64,000 bases of DNA from Planctomycetaceae bacterium (GCA_020638995.1 JACKHM010000001.1:3224001-3288000), one strand, 5' to 3'. Shown: positions 1 to 8,907, numbered from the stretch's first letter. Translations and numbers: made by a program. The notes: generated by a model from the letters alone, not told the origin.

Positions 1-772
1 TAGTTGAGTTAGTCACCGAAAACGTGTAGGCGTTCGCCATGAAGTTGTAGATCCCCCCCCCATCGCGACCGGCAGCATTGTTGAAGATCGTCGTTCCTAC
101 AATGTCCGCGTACCCATCTCCGAGAGCGATCCCACCGCCATAGAGAGCGGAGTTGTCATCGATCTCTGAATCCAAGACACGCAGCGATTCCCGGAACGCG
201 TAAATCGCGCCTCCGTTGCTCGTTGCTACATTATCGGTGAAACGGCTAGATCGGATGGTCACGTCGGTGTTGGTTTGCCGCAGCCCACCGCCGTAGTCCG
301 CTCGTCCACCTTGAACGGTTACCCCTGTAATGTCTAACGAGCCACCTTGAACGTCAAAGACGCGGTCGTTGATTCCAGACGTTCCACCGGCGTTAATTAT
401 GGTGACTCCCACCCCTGCACCAACGATCGTCGTATCATCCAAGATGTCCAAGTCACCAGCGGCCGCGGTGTCATCGGTTCCACTGAGAGTCAGATTGTAA
501 GTGCCAGCCGGAACATTGATCGTATCGGCACCAGAAGTGGAGTTTGCAGCCAGGATTGCATCGCGAAGCGACCAGCCGTTGCCTCCACCCCCACCGTCCG
601 ATTCGTCAATTGTCGTCGTCACATTGAATGTGGACAGCACGCGCCGGTCTTCCAACGATTCGATCTGCGAGTGTCGTGATAACTCGGCATGGAACGCATC
701 GCGTCGATAGCGGCGCGATCGCTTGCGGCGAGTGAGTTGTTTCCAGTAACGCTGTAGTATCTGTCGGAACAT
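1..772 (-). CDS. Secreted CSLREA-type protein with LEPLEDR-like N-terminus (partial)
   Basis: Reading the minus strand from the ATG at 770-772 gives an uninterrupted frame that runs off the window edge, so only the first ~257 residues are visible. The N-terminus is basic (RRKRSRRYRR), followed by the motif IESLEDRRVLS near residue 40. This is a variant of the LEPLEDRRLL motif that marks large planctomycete extracellular proteins. Then come a CSLREA-like stretch (FNVTTTIDES, then WSLRDAILAAN) and Gly/Asn/Asp-rich repeats (GGGIYNF, GGAIYAF) typical of right-handed parallel beta-helix proteins. It is probably exported and structural or adhesive. The same architecture opens the giant protein at 47010. 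The C-terminus is not visible. Confidence 0.8.
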   Translation of the reverse strand, partial: MFRQILQRYWKQLTRRKRSRRYRRDAFHAELSRHSQIESLEDRRVLSTFNVTTTIDESDGGGGGNGWSLRDAILAANSTSGADTINVPAGTYNLTLSGTDDTAAAGDLDILDDTTIVGAGVGVTIINAGGTSGINDRVFDVQGGSLDITGVTVQGGRADYGGGLRQTNTDVTIRSSRFTDNVATSNGGAIYAFRESLRVLDSEIDDNSALYGGGIALGDGYADIVGTTIFNNAAGRDGGGIYNFMANAYTFSVTNST

Positions 773-833
773 CTTGCGTTAGCCTTTTGGGTAGACTGCG
801 GGCGCGAGGCCCGAGCCTGGAGACTGAAGTAAG

Positions 834-880
834 GAACGTCGAACGTCAAACGCCGAACATTGAACGTCGAACGTCGAGAG
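834..880. repeat. Solitary copy of the four-helix-bundle element terminal repeat
   Basis: The tract is built of GAACGTC/GAACATT units. Its first 31 bases match the inner 31 bases of the terminal repeat at 63084-63121 (read on the minus strand) at 27 of 31 positions. No four-helix-bundle gene is nearby, so this looks like a solo end or a remnant. Confidence 0.6.
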
Positions 881-1596
881 TAAAACTTTGAAAGCAGACG
901 GCACTGGCACAGCCAGTGGCACATGGTGATTCGTGGACTGCACGGGCGATAGAACGCGGGTGGACCGCAGTTGCACACGAGCGCCGAGCTGCTTGGTGTC
1001 GGCGGCGGGATCTTGAGGGTGGGTGACGGGTCGGTCGGGGCTGATCACGATGGAGCGTGATGGCCACTTTGCGTTGACAAGGCACGAACCGAGGCGAGCG
1101 CGCAACGGGATCGCGGACGGTCGAGCCGCCCTTGAAAAGTGCTTCGAGGGATTAGATGACGCGGTGTTGGAGCGCGCTTCTGGCCCTAAAGCAAATCGCG
1201 CACTGCGTATCCACGCTCGCATACTCGTTGTTGCATATGCTTATTCGTGCATGTGCCTCATTGGTGTTACGTCGTTCGTTGAAGTCGTGAGTCGTCCGCG
1301 CGCACCCTGCACCTCGTCCGACGCGCCAATCGCGCCGGTAAAGATGTTCCAACCGGTAATGTCTCGCACAACCATGGAAGTGGGCAGACACAATTCCCCC
1401 ACGGTAAATTCACATGGACTTCGATTATCCATAGAAAATGTCGTAATTGCCAGTATTTGGGACGATATTAAGAACTTTTTCGCCCCCTCCAAGGCAGGAG
1501 AATCGGGTCGCAACGTCGGAAACCACCGGACTACGCAAAAAGGGTAGGTTACGCGGAACTGCTCGGCGCAAATCTTTGGCGAGACTGTGGGGGCGA

Positions 1597-1911
1597 GTCA
1601 CTTGGAAAGTGACGGCTACATAGGGCGGAGACTGTGGCCATCGCTCGCCGAGCGATCTGCCCGCAAGCGGTGGTAGTCAGAGGTACCGAGGACTGGCCGC
1701 GGGCAAATCCAGAGTAGTGGAAGTATGCGATGAGGGGCGGGTCACTTGGAAAGTGACGGCCACGTAGCGCGCCGACTGTGGTGATCGCTCGCCGAGCGAT
1801 CTGCCCGAAAGCGGGCGGGAGTCAGAGATACCGAGGACTGGCCACCGGCAAATCCAGCGTCGTGGGAGTAGGCGATGAGAGCGGGGCACTTGGAAAGTGA
1901 CGGCTACGGTG
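1597..1911. repeat. Tandem repeat with 144-bp period, just over two units
   Basis: The palindrome-containing marker GTCACTTGGAAAGTGACGG begins at 1597 and 1741 and recurs as GGCACTTGGAAAGTGACGG at 1885, exactly 144 bases apart each time. Between the markers both units share GATCGCTCGCCGAGCGATC-type hairpins and GTCAGAG(G/A)TACCGAGGACTGGCC. The array ends two bases before the stop codon of the HEAT-repeat gene. The two units differ at scattered positions, so the duplication is not brand new. Confidence 0.8.
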
Positions 1912-1912
1912 G

Positions 1913-3121
1913 CTACTCGCTGCGGCGGAGGTTGATGTAGCGGGGCGTGTTTTGTTGGATGTACCACTTCTTCCAGGCATCCTGATCGTAACCAAAGTTC
2001 ACACCCTGATGCATGCCCGACAAAGCGTGCAGGACGGCTTCGTTCTTTACCTTTTCTTTGACGACTTTTGGTTTTCCGCCCATACTGAGCCCGCCCCCAC
2101 CGCTGCCGAACGTCGGCGTAATCCCAGCACCGCCGCCAACCGTAAATTTGTGTTCGGTGATCAAGTGTTCGATCAGCGGCAGGGTCGTCGATTCCGGCTT
2201 GTTCATGTAGCCCAACGCTACGCCCGCCCGTTGGACCATCTTGTTCTCGTTGTCGTCCAGCATCTTCAAGAACGCAAGAATCGCGACTTGCGAGCCGCCA
2301 CGCTGTAAGACGTCCAATGCCTGTTCGCGAACGCGGACGTCGGCATCGTGCAGCGCGATATAGGTCAGCGCCCCGATCCCGGTGCCATGGTCGGGAAAAT
2401 GCGACAAGACTTCGATATACAGCCGCTTGAGCACGGATGGTTCGTTGGCTTGTCGCAGTTGCGCGGCCAGCGCGGGCACCGCGCGGGGATCGCGAATCGC
2501 TTGCATGTTAGCCAGCCCTTCGGAGGCTCGTTCGCGCCCCTTCACAATCCACTCGCGCCACAGCTTGACATTCTTGCGCCAAGCAACGGCCAACTCTTCG
2601 TTCGCACGGTCGCGCTGTTCGATGGCGACTTCTTGCGGCAGTCGCCAGGCACCGCGATGGCGGATGAATCCCTGTTCGGCCATATATTCGTCAGGGCGCT
2701 GCCAACGTCCTTCGACACGGTTGAAGCCAAGCGCGCGGCGGGCCGCTTCATGGTCGGTGTTATGACGCAGGACTTGTTCGAGATGAAACTCTTGCTGCTC
2801 CTTCAAGCCAGCGGCTTCGCACTTCAACGCCATGTCCCAGTGGCCCGCCTCGGAATCTTCGACCAAAGGGGCGACTTCTTCGTAGCGAGCCTCGGCCTCG
2901 GATTTGGCTACGAACCGTTCGACTTCATCAACCGGCAGCACCAGTTGTCCGCCCTCGCGCGGTTGGACCACAAACGTCGATCGCGGCGATTCTTCGGGAT
3001 TCAGCAAGACCCCTTCGACTTGGCCACCATTGTTTAGCAAAAACACATCGGCGCGAGCACTGGTGCACACGATTGTCGCCAAGCCACCAATCCAGCCAAT
3101 TGTCAACAAATAACGAATCAT
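1913..3121 (-). CDS. Secreted HEAT-repeat protein
   Basis: A 402-residue protein starting at the ATG at 3119-3121 (MIRYLLTIGWIGG). The frame is open 35 codons further upstream, but that part lacks a signal sequence and has low-complexity, shadow-like composition, so the internal ATG is preferred because it begins an evident signal peptide (cleavage near CTSARA). After it come a small N-terminal domain (VFLLNNGGQVEGVLLN), a helical middle part, and HEAT-like repeats around residues 220-330 (RDPRAVPALAAQL, DVRVREQALDVL, QRAGVALGYM). A Gly-rich stretch and a C-terminal WKKWY motif follow. It is probably a periplasmic scaffold or binding protein. The specific partner is unknown. Confidence 0.8.
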   Translation of the reverse strand: MIRYLLTIGWIGGLATIVCTSARADVFLLNNGGQVEGVLLNPEESPRSTFVVQPREGGQLVLPVDEVERFVAKSEAEARYEEVAPLVEDSEAGHWDMALKCEAAGLKEQQEFHLEQVLRHNTDHEAARRALGFNRVEGRWQRPDEYMAEQGFIRHRGAWRLPQEVAIEQRDRANEELAVAWRKNVKLWREWIVKGRERASEGLANMQAIRDPRAVPALAAQLRQANEPSVLKRLYIEVLSHFPDHGTGIGALTYIALHDADVRVREQALDVLQRGGSQVAILAFLKMLDDNENKMVQRAGVALGYMNKPESTTLPLIEHLITEHKFTVGGGAGITPTFGSGGGGLSMGGKPKVVKEKVKNEAVLHALSGMHQGVNFGYDQDAWKKWYIQQNTPRYINLRRSE

Positions 3122-3202
3122 CGCCGATCCAGTCGGTTGCGTGCCCCAGAAGCGCTGGCTGACTCTAGTATAGGCGACGCACGAATGACAAGCGAATGTA
3201 AA

Positions 3203-3263
3203 GTAGGCCGGAACGTGTTCCGGCACTTGACGCAGGGAGCCGCCGGAACGCGTTCCGGCCTAC
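3203..3263. repeat. GTAGG...CCTAC double palindrome (GGAACGCGTTCC core)
   Basis: Two arms, GTAGGCCGGAACGTGTTCCG and the inverted counterpart ending in CCTAC, face each other across a short spacer, and each arm is itself palindromic. It sits in the 145-base gap between the inositol-phosphate synthase stop and the HEAT gene start, where it could form a strong hairpin. Confidence 0.8.
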
Positions 3264-3266
3264 AGG

Positions 3267-4475
3267 CTAGATCGAACCTACTTCGTCGACCCAAGCTTCA
3301 AGCATTTGGAATTGCTTGACGAAGTTGTGCTCGTTGGTGCCCAGGGGGCTCTTAAAGAAGCTTGCCAGGAAGGTCAGCAGGCCGCGGTTGCCATGGCGAT
3401 GAGCACGATCGGTCAGCCGCACTAGATCGATGACCAATGGGGCCGCCAACAGCGAATCGCAACCTTGCCATGTGAATTGCATGGTCATTGGCGTTCCCAT
3501 GAACCCGCGAAAGTGGATGTGGTCCCATGCGGTCTTCCAATCGCCGAGACTTTCGATGTACTCGATACTGACCAACGTCTGAGGCGAGTAGCCGAAGATC
3601 TGATGCAGCAGACGGTCCTTGCTGGTGACTTTGCTCTTCTTGTTGGCTGGGTCGTCCAGAACTTTGCCATCCATATTGCCGAAGATATTGTGTCCCACCC
3701 AGCTCATCACCTCCAAGTTACGGGCCGCGAACATGGGCGCAAGCGTGCTCTTGAGCAGCGTCTCGCCTGTTTTGCCATCGTGGCCCATATGACAGGTGTC
3801 GTTCTGTAGGGCGAGGTCGCAAAGCGCGGCGGGTGCCGATCCCAGCGACGGAGTGAAATTGACGTGCGGATAGCCCAGTTCGAGCGCGGCGATCGCGTAA
3901 AGCGAACTTGCGGCGAGCGGGCACGTCTCGGGCTTGTCCAGTAGCGGATTGAGCTCGGCCCAAGTCTCGGGCAGTTTACTGGATTCGATCGGCGGCTCGG
4001 TGGACGTGACGTTGACAACGATCACCTGGTCGAGTGCGTGTTGTTCGGCGAAGGCTTTGAGATCGGCTTGAACGCGCGTGATCGATTCCCGCGGCGATTC
4101 GACCTTGGCTCGCAAGGCTTCGGTCGCGAACTTCTCGATGGTGGAACCGACGTTGAACAGAACTCCCGGTTTGATGTTGGCGTCGATTTCCGCGAGCTCG
4201 GCTGCGCACTGATCGACAATGTGCCGGTCGATGGCGCGGCTGACGTTCGCCAACTTCAGCGCTTCGTCCAACAGTGTGGTCTGGCGAATGTCATGGCCGC
4301 CGACGACCAACTCGTCCCACGCCACGAGTCCCAACTTCTCGAACAACGGCAATTGCGTGACAAGACCTTGATTGCCGATCAATCCCTTTCGCAGCGCGAC
4401 GAGCCCGACGATCGTCGTCGTCGCGACGCCTCCGAACGCACCAAGAAACCAAACACCAACTTTACGATCCGACAT
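3267..4475 (-). CDS. Inositol-3-phosphate synthase
   Basis: A 402-residue NAD-dependent enzyme that cyclises glucose 6-phosphate to 1L-myo-inositol 1-phosphate, the first step of inositol and phosphatidylinositol synthesis. The start is placed at MSDRKVGVWFLGAFGG, where the Rossmann NAD-binding loop begins. Family motifs visible are the N-terminal GAFGGVATT, NVTSTEPP, VNFTPSLGSAP and the conserved core GHDGKTGETLLKSTLAPMF. The length fits the bacterial/archaeal-type synthase. The product could feed inositol lipids or compatible solutes; the neighbours do not say which. Confidence 0.92.
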   Translation of the reverse strand: MSDRKVGVWFLGAFGGVATTTIVGLVALRKGLIGNQGLVTQLPLFEKLGLVAWDELVVGGHDIRQTTLLDEALKLANVSRAIDRHIVDQCAAELAEIDANIKPGVLFNVGSTIEKFATEALRAKVESPRESITRVQADLKAFAEQHALDQVIVVNVTSTEPPIESSKLPETWAELNPLLDKPETCPLAASSLYAIAALELGYPHVNFTPSLGSAPAALCDLALQNDTCHMGHDGKTGETLLKSTLAPMFAARNLEVMSWVGHNIFGNMDGKVLDDPANKKSKVTSKDRLLHQIFGYSPQTLVSIEYIESLGDWKTAWDHIHFRGFMGTPMTMQFTWQGCDSLLAAPLVIDLVRLTDRAHRHGNRGLLTFLASFFKSPLGTNEHNFVKQFQMLEAWVDEVGSI

Positions 4476-4805
4476 GAACGAGCCTTCAGGAGTGTTTTGA
4501 TGTTGACCGGATACCTCGGTGGCAATCACTCTCGGAGTGATGAGCGTTCGTCACTCGGAAAGTGACGATCACTATCGAAGTGAGTAGCGCTCGTCACTCG
4601 GAGAGTGACGGCCACGTTGGCCTGTTCCGACAAAGCTTAGAGCCTTGGACTAATCGCGATGCAGCAGGTTGGCGAGCCGAGGGGGCTACACCGGAGTGAA
4701 ACGTCGAGATACGATGATTGTCCCACGTGACAAGGCGGAGCGTCAAGCGGACAAATCGACGCGGGGTTGCGACCCCGGCACAATATACCACGAGGATTCT
4801 CGACG
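4476..4805. other. Divergent intergenic region carrying three palindromic repeats
   Basis: The region separates the divergent inositol-phosphate synthase and aminotransferase genes, so it must contain both promoters. Between 4525 and 4616 three successive copies of the ATCAC/GTCAC...AGTGA palindrome family are packed together, one ending in GACGGCCAC. No coding frame with support was found, and no confident -35/-10 pair. Confidence 0.6.
4525..4616. repeat. Cluster of three GTCAC-type palindromic repeats
   Basis: Successive palindromes read ATCACTCTCGGAGTGAT, GTCACTCGGAAAGTGAC and GTCACTCGGAGAGTGAC. The last is followed by GGCCACG as in other family members (1741, 7231). The short, closely spaced, near-identical hairpins resemble REP-type arrays. 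Confidence 0.75.
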
Positions 4806-5999
4806 ATGTTTGAAACCTTTGAGATGGCTCCGCCCGACTCGATTCTGGGACTGACGGACGCATTCAAAAAGGATCCGAACCCGAACAAGATCAACCTCAG
4901 CGTAGGTGTTTACAAGAACGCGGCGGGGAGCACTCCGATCTTGCGCTGCGTCAAGGAAGCCGAAAGGCGATTGCTCGAGGAGGAGCAAACCAAGGGCTAT
5001 CTAGGGATCGATGGATTGCCCGAATTTGGGCGGCTCGCCTGCGAATTGCTACTGACTGCGGGCCATGAAGCACTGACATCCGGGCGCATCGTCAGCTTGC
5101 AGACTCCGGGCGGCACGGGGGCGTTGCGTGTGGCCGCTGATTTCCTCAAACAAAACCTGCCGACTGCGAGCGTTTGGGTCAGCAAGCCAACTTGGGCGAA
5201 CCATCCCAACATCTTTCAGGCCGCGGATCGCAAGGTCGAAACCTATCAGTACATTAACGCGGCGGGGACGACGCTCGATTTTGACGCCATGCTCCAAGCA
5301 CTCAACCGGATTCCGGCGGGCGATGTCGTGTTGCTGCACGGCTGTTGCCACAATCCCACGGGCGTCGACCCGACTGCCGATCAGTGGCAACAGATCGCCG
5401 ATGTCCTGCACGACCGAAAGCTGTTGCCGCTGATCGATTTTGCGTATCAAGGGTTCGGAAAAGGGATCGACGAGGACGCTGCCGGCCTGCGGACCGTGAT
5501 TCGTCCGGGAACGGAGGCGTTAATTTGCAGCTCGTTCTCGAAGAACTTTGGTTTGTACAGCGAGCGGGTCGGCGCGTTGACGATCGTCGCGAGCACCACC
5601 GATGCCGCACAAGCCGCGCTCAGCCACGCCAAGATCTCCGTGCGTACGAACTACTCGAATCCACCTCAACATGGTGGAGCGATCGTCGCCAAGGTATTGG
5701 GCGATGCGGAGCTGCGCGGTCTGTGGGAAGAGGAACTCGCTGAGATGCGAGGTCGAATCCACGACATGCGAACATTGTTCGTCGAAACGATGAAGCAGAA
5801 GGCCCCGCAACATGATTTCTCGTTCATTGCCGACCAGTGCGGAATGTTCTCGTTCTCCGGCCTGACGCCCGTGCAAGTTGACGAGTTGAAGAGCAAGCAT
5901 TCCGTCTATATCGTAACTTCGGGAGGTCGGATCAACGTCGCCGGGATGACCGCGGAGAACATGGATCGATTGTGTTCGGCGATTGCGAGCGTGCTGTAG
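4806..5999 (+). CDS. Aspartate/aromatic amino acid aminotransferase (class I, AspC/TyrB-like)
   Basis: A 397-residue PLP enzyme that transfers the amino group between aspartate or aromatic amino acids and 2-oxoglutarate. The start at 4806 gives MFETFEMAPPDSILGLTDAF, which matches how the family begins. The frame opens 13 codons earlier without support. Visible are the cofactor-site HGCCHNPTGVDPT and DFAYQGFG stretches, the Schiff-base lysine in SSFSKNFGLYSERVGAL, and the C-terminal FSFSGLTPVQVDELK...YIVTSGGRINVAGM of the subgroup I-alpha. Exact substrate preference cannot be read from sequence. Confidence 0.92.
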   Translation: MFETFEMAPPDSILGLTDAFKKDPNPNKINLSVGVYKNAAGSTPILRCVKEAERRLLEEEQTKGYLGIDGLPEFGRLACELLLTAGHEALTSGRIVSLQTPGGTGALRVAADFLKQNLPTASVWVSKPTWANHPNIFQAADRKVETYQYINAAGTTLDFDAMLQALNRIPAGDVVLLHGCCHNPTGVDPTADQWQQIADVLHDRKLLPLIDFAYQGFGKGIDEDAAGLRTVIRPGTEALICSSFSKNFGLYSERVGALTIVASTTDAAQAALSHAKISVRTNYSNPPQHGGAIVAKVLGDAELRGLWEEELAEMRGRIHDMRTLFVETMKQKAPQHDFSFIADQCGMFSFSGLTPVQVDELKSKHSVYIVTSGGRINVAGMTAENMDRLCSAIASVL

Positions 6000-6088
6000 T
6001 TGCCAACTCACTCCATGAGATGAGCCCTTCGCACAGCCGCTCACTATCTCGAAGCCTTCACGTATGGCAAACTACACGCCGAGGGGCT

Positions 6089-6113
6089 GATCACAGCAGA
6101 GTGTGATCGCCAC
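6089..6113. repeat. GATCAC...GTGATCGCCAC palindromic repeat close to a start codon
   Basis: GATCACAGCAGAGTGTGATC followed by GCCAC belongs to the dispersed palindrome family seen at 1043, 1597, 4550, 7231 and 15974. It ends six bases before the ATG of the oxygenase gene, where a hairpin could affect translation initiation. Confidence 0.65.
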
Positions 6114-6119
6114 GTTGTT

Positions 6120-7124
6120 ATGCCCGAGGTAATCAACATTCCAGCAGGTTGGCGCGGTGACGAGTTGCTCCGTCGCAAAGACTGGTTGCACACATTCGAG
6201 TCGCGCGACATCAACGAGATTGACGCGGCACTGGATTGCGTCAAAGCTCTTCCGCTCGAAGAGATTTCTCCCGCCACTTTTACGCTCCCGACACTCGCGG
6301 CCAAGCTGCTCTCGATTCAGCATTCGCTGGAGCACGGTGCGGGCGCGGCGATGATCCGTGGCCTGCCCTTGGAGCGGTATACAGAGAAACAAGCAACTCG
6401 AATCTTTTGGGGGCTGACATCTCACGTGGGAACTGCCGTCTCGCAAAGCCCTGCCGGAGAACGCGTGTTCCCCGTGCGCGATGAGGGCTATGCGGAGAGC
6501 GACCCCAAAGCACGTGGTCCAAGTTCGCGAAAGCGGCTGAGTTTTCACACCGATCGCTGCGATGTGATCTCCTTCCTATGTATCCGTCAAGCGGAGAGCG
6601 GTGGCGAGAATTATCTTGTCAGCTCCGTCGCGATTTATAACGCGATGTTGGAACAACGTCCCGACCTGGTCGAAGTCCTGATGGAACCTTATCGCTATCA
6701 GCGGCACAATGTCGATACGGGCAACGTACTGCCGTACTACGAACAGCCCATCTTCTCGATTCACGAAGGCCATTTTGCTGCAAACTTGTTGCGAGTGCTC
6801 ATCGAACGTGCCTACTCCGCGCCCGACGCGCCCGCCATGAGCGACCTGCAGCGCGAAGCGCTCGACTACATCGAGAAACTCGCGGAAGATCCGTCGATGC
6901 ACGTCAGTTTCCGACAACAGCCGGGAGACATCGTGCTGCTAAATAACTGGGTGACTCTGCATCGTCGTAGCGAATTCGTCGATCATATCGAGCCTGCTAA
7001 GAAGCGTCTATTGCTGCGTATTTGGCTGTCCGTTCCCAACAGCAGGCCGCTCGATCCTCGCTTTGCCGGCAGCTATGGAGCGACGGAAGCGGGCGCGATC
7101 CGCGGCGGCATGCGTGCGGTTTGA
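6120..7124 (+). CDS. TauD/TfdA-family Fe(II)/2-oxoglutarate dioxygenase
   Basis: A 334-residue protein of the TauD/TfdA type, which oxidises small organic substrates with Fe(II), O2 and 2-oxoglutarate. The metal-binding HxD is in RLSFHTDRCDVISFLC (about residues 139-154) and the distal histidine in NNWVTLHRRSEFVD. An Arg-rich segment near the C-terminus (KKRLLLRIWLSVPN) fits 2-oxoglutarate binding. The substrate is not predictable. A palindromic repeat sits directly upstream of the ATG and no conventional Shine-Dalgarno sequence is visible, so an alternative start cannot be excluded. Confidence 0.82.
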   Translation: MPEVINIPAGWRGDELLRRKDWLHTFESRDINEIDAALDCVKALPLEEISPATFTLPTLAAKLLSIQHSLEHGAGAAMIRGLPLERYTEKQATRIFWGLTSHVGTAVSQSPAGERVFPVRDEGYAESDPKARGPSSRKRLSFHTDRCDVISFLCIRQAESGGENYLVSSVAIYNAMLEQRPDLVEVLMEPYRYQRHNVDTGNVLPYYEQPIFSIHEGHFAANLLRVLIERAYSAPDAPAMSDLQREALDYIEKLAEDPSMHVSFRQQPGDIVLLNNWVTLHRRSEFVDHIEPAKKRLLLRIWLSVPNSRPLDPRFAGSYGATEAGAIRGGMRAV

Positions 7125-7230
7125 TCGGGCGTCCAGAGCAACCACTTGCCGAGCGATATGCGGTGAGATCACCGACACGCGCGAAGCAACGCGCCGCCGG
7201 TTTCGTCAGTCTTTCGCGAGAATGGGCCTA

Positions 7231-7253
7231 GTCACGCGGAGCGTGACGGCCAC
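7231..7253. repeat. GTCAC...GTGACGGCCAC palindromic repeat
   Basis: GTCACGCGGAGCGTGAC followed by GGCCAC is another copy of the dispersed family, lying in the gap between the oxygenase gene and def. Confidence 0.7.
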
Positions 7254-7360
7254 GATGGCTGTCTGCGATCCGATGCGCCGTAAAAAAGCGGTTCGGCCCC
7301 CTCAATGCGGCGCAGCGTGAGCCGTATAATCAGAGAATTACTCGTGACGGAGATTGTCAG

Positions 7361-7939
7361 TTGGAAATCATCACGTATCCTCACCCCACGTTGCGGCACA
7401 AATCGAAGCCCATCCGACGCGTTGATACGGCGCTTCGCGAAATTGTGCGCGAGATGTTCAAGCTCATGTATGAAGCGCGAGGTGTGGGCTTGGCGGCGAA
7501 TCAAGTCGATTTACCGATCCGGCTGTTCATCGCAAATCTCGAGGCAGATCCCGAGAAGGGCGAAGAGATGGTCTTCATCAATCCCGTCGTCAGTATGCCC
7601 AAGGGCACCGAAGAGAACGAGGAAGGATGCCTCAGTTTGCCTGGACTGTACGGTAATGTCGTCCGCCCGAAAAAGGTGCGTATCAACGCCTACAACCTAC
7701 AAGGCGAAGAGATCAATACCGATGTCGACGGACTGTTCTCGCGCGTCGTCCAACACGAGACCGACCACTTGGATGGCGTCTTGTTCATCGATCGAATGAC
7801 CGAATCGGCAAAAGTCGAGATCGAAGGTGAACTCGATGTCTTCGAAACCGAATTCAACAGCCGCCGCGAGACGGGCGGGATTCCGGATAACGACGCAATC
7901 GCTGCGCGGCTGAACGATTGGGAAGCGAAGTACTGCTGA
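7361..7939 (+). CDS. def: Peptide deformylase
   Basis: A 192-residue metalloenzyme that removes the formyl group from the N-terminal methionine of new proteins. All three family motifs are present: GVGLAANQ (41-48), EGCLSLP with metal-ligand Cys90, and QHETDHLDG with His132, Glu133 and His136. Translation starts at a TTG preceded by GGAG eight bases upstream, giving the typical MEIITYPHPTLR start. A TATAAT hexamer at 7325-7330 could be a -10 box, but no good -35 accompanies it. The stop codon overlaps the start of fmt by one base, so the two are co-translated. Confidence 0.96.
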   Translation: MEIITYPHPTLRHKSKPIRRVDTALREIVREMFKLMYEARGVGLAANQVDLPIRLFIANLEADPEKGEEMVFINPVVSMPKGTEENEEGCLSLPGLYGNVVRPKKVRINAYNLQGEEINTDVDGLFSRVVQHETDHLDGVLFIDRMTESAKVEIEGELDVFETEFNSRRETGGIPDNDAIAARLNDWEAKYC

Positions 7940-8907
7940 TGCGGATCATCATGATGGGAACCGGGCCGTTCGCGGTGCCGACGTTCGAATCGATCTTGGA
8001 CTCGAAGCATGACGTCGTCGTGCTCGTCACACGACCGACGCCACCTGTCCGGTCGCGCAGCAAAGCTCCGCGTAATCCCATGCGCGAAGTCGCGGAGGCT
8101 CGGGGCATCGAAGTGCTCAGCCCCGATGACGTAAACTCGGATGCGGCACGCGCACAGTTGGTCTCGCTGCGTCCTGATCTCTTTGTCGTCTGCGATTACG
8201 GCCAGATCCTGTCTCCCGCAACTTTAAGCATCCCCGCATTGGGAGGCATCAATTTGCATGGATCGCTGTTACCAAAGTATCGCGGAGCGGCTCCGGTTCA
8301 TTGGGCAATCTTGAATGGCGACGAAGAAACCGGCATCACCGTAATTCACATGACTCCCAAGCTGGACGGCGGCCCTGCATTGACGACACGTTCAACACCG
8401 ATCGGCGCCGACGAAACCACGGAGCAACTTGAGCCGCGATTGGCGTTGCTCGGCGTCGAACCCGTACACGAAGCCATTGCCATGCTTGAAGCCTGGGATC
8501 GTGAGTCTCCGATCGGCACACCCCAGGACCCGGCGCTCGCCTGTCGCGCGCCCCGGTTAAACAAGTCGGACGGTGCGGTTGATTGGTCGCTTTCAGCAAC
8601 CCAGATTTACAACAAGTTTCGCGCGCTAAAGCCCTGGCCGGGCAGCTTTACCCACTGGCATCGATCCTCAGGTGAACCGTTGCGTTTGCTGTTGGACGAG
8701 ATCGCTGTCGTCGAGTCGACTGGGCGCGATGCAACTCAACCTGGTTGCGTACTTGTGTCGGACGGATCTAGCCTGGAGGTTGCGACAGGCAATGGTGTTC
8801 TCTCGCTACGTATGCTCCAGCCGGCAGGGAAACGTGTGATGGCCGTTGACGAATTTCTCCGCGGTTATCCAATCCCCGTCGGCGACCGGCTAGTCGACGC
8901 GCACTAG
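7939..8907 (+). CDS. fmt: Methionyl-tRNA formyltransferase
   Basis: A 322-residue enzyme that formylates initiator methionyl-tRNA using 10-formyltetrahydrofolate. Its product is what the upstream deformylase later trims, and def-fmt pairs are common. The ATG overlaps the def TGA (TGATG). The sequence shows MRIIMMGTGPFAVPTF, the substrate/folate site INLHGSLLPKYRGAAP with the catalytic Asn and His, and the KLDGGP segment carrying the expected aspartate. A C-terminal tRNA-binding domain follows (KPWPGSFTHW onward). The length is normal. Confidence 0.95.
   Translation: MRIIMMGTGPFAVPTFESILDSKHDVVVLVTRPTPPVRSRSKAPRNPMREVAEARGIEVLSPDDVNSDAARAQLVSLRPDLFVVCDYGQILSPATLSIPALGGINLHGSLLPKYRGAAPVHWAILNGDEETGITVIHMTPKLDGGPALTTRSTPIGADETTEQLEPRLALLGVEPVHEAIAMLEAWDRESPIGTPQDPALACRAPRLNKSDGAVDWSLSATQIYNKFRALKPWPGSFTHWHRSSGEPLRLLLDEIAVVESTGRDATQPGCVLVSDGSSLEVATGNGVLSLRMLQPAGKRVMAVDEFLRGYPIPVGDRLVDAH

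Larger units (their letters stand above)
773..1912. other. Repeat-rich intergenic region, no convincing gene
   Basis: About 1.1 kb lies between the divergently read secreted-protein gene and the 3' end of the HEAT-repeat gene. It holds a solitary copy of the four-helix-bundle element end (834-880), one palindromic GATCAC...GTGATGGCCAC repeat (1043-1067) and a 144-bp tandem repeat (1597-1911). The longest open frame (1023-1547, plus) has no recognisable domain, no good ribosome-binding site and runs through a repeat, so it is not called. The promoter of the minus-strand gene should lie just above 772, but no clear -35/-10 pair was identified. Confidence 0.6.

Noticed and set aside
1023..1547. 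A 174-codon plus-strand frame in the repeat-rich gap
   Set aside because: It begins in a palindromic repeat, has no ribosome-binding site and no protein-like domain pattern.
1597..1911. CRISPR array
   Set aside because: The period is 144 bases with only about two units and no short identical repeats with unique spacers; no cas genes nearby.
2348..3037. A 229-codon plus-strand frame opposite the HEAT-repeat gene
   Set aside because: The minus strand has a signal peptide and HEAT repeats; the plus-strand product is compositionally odd and unmatched.
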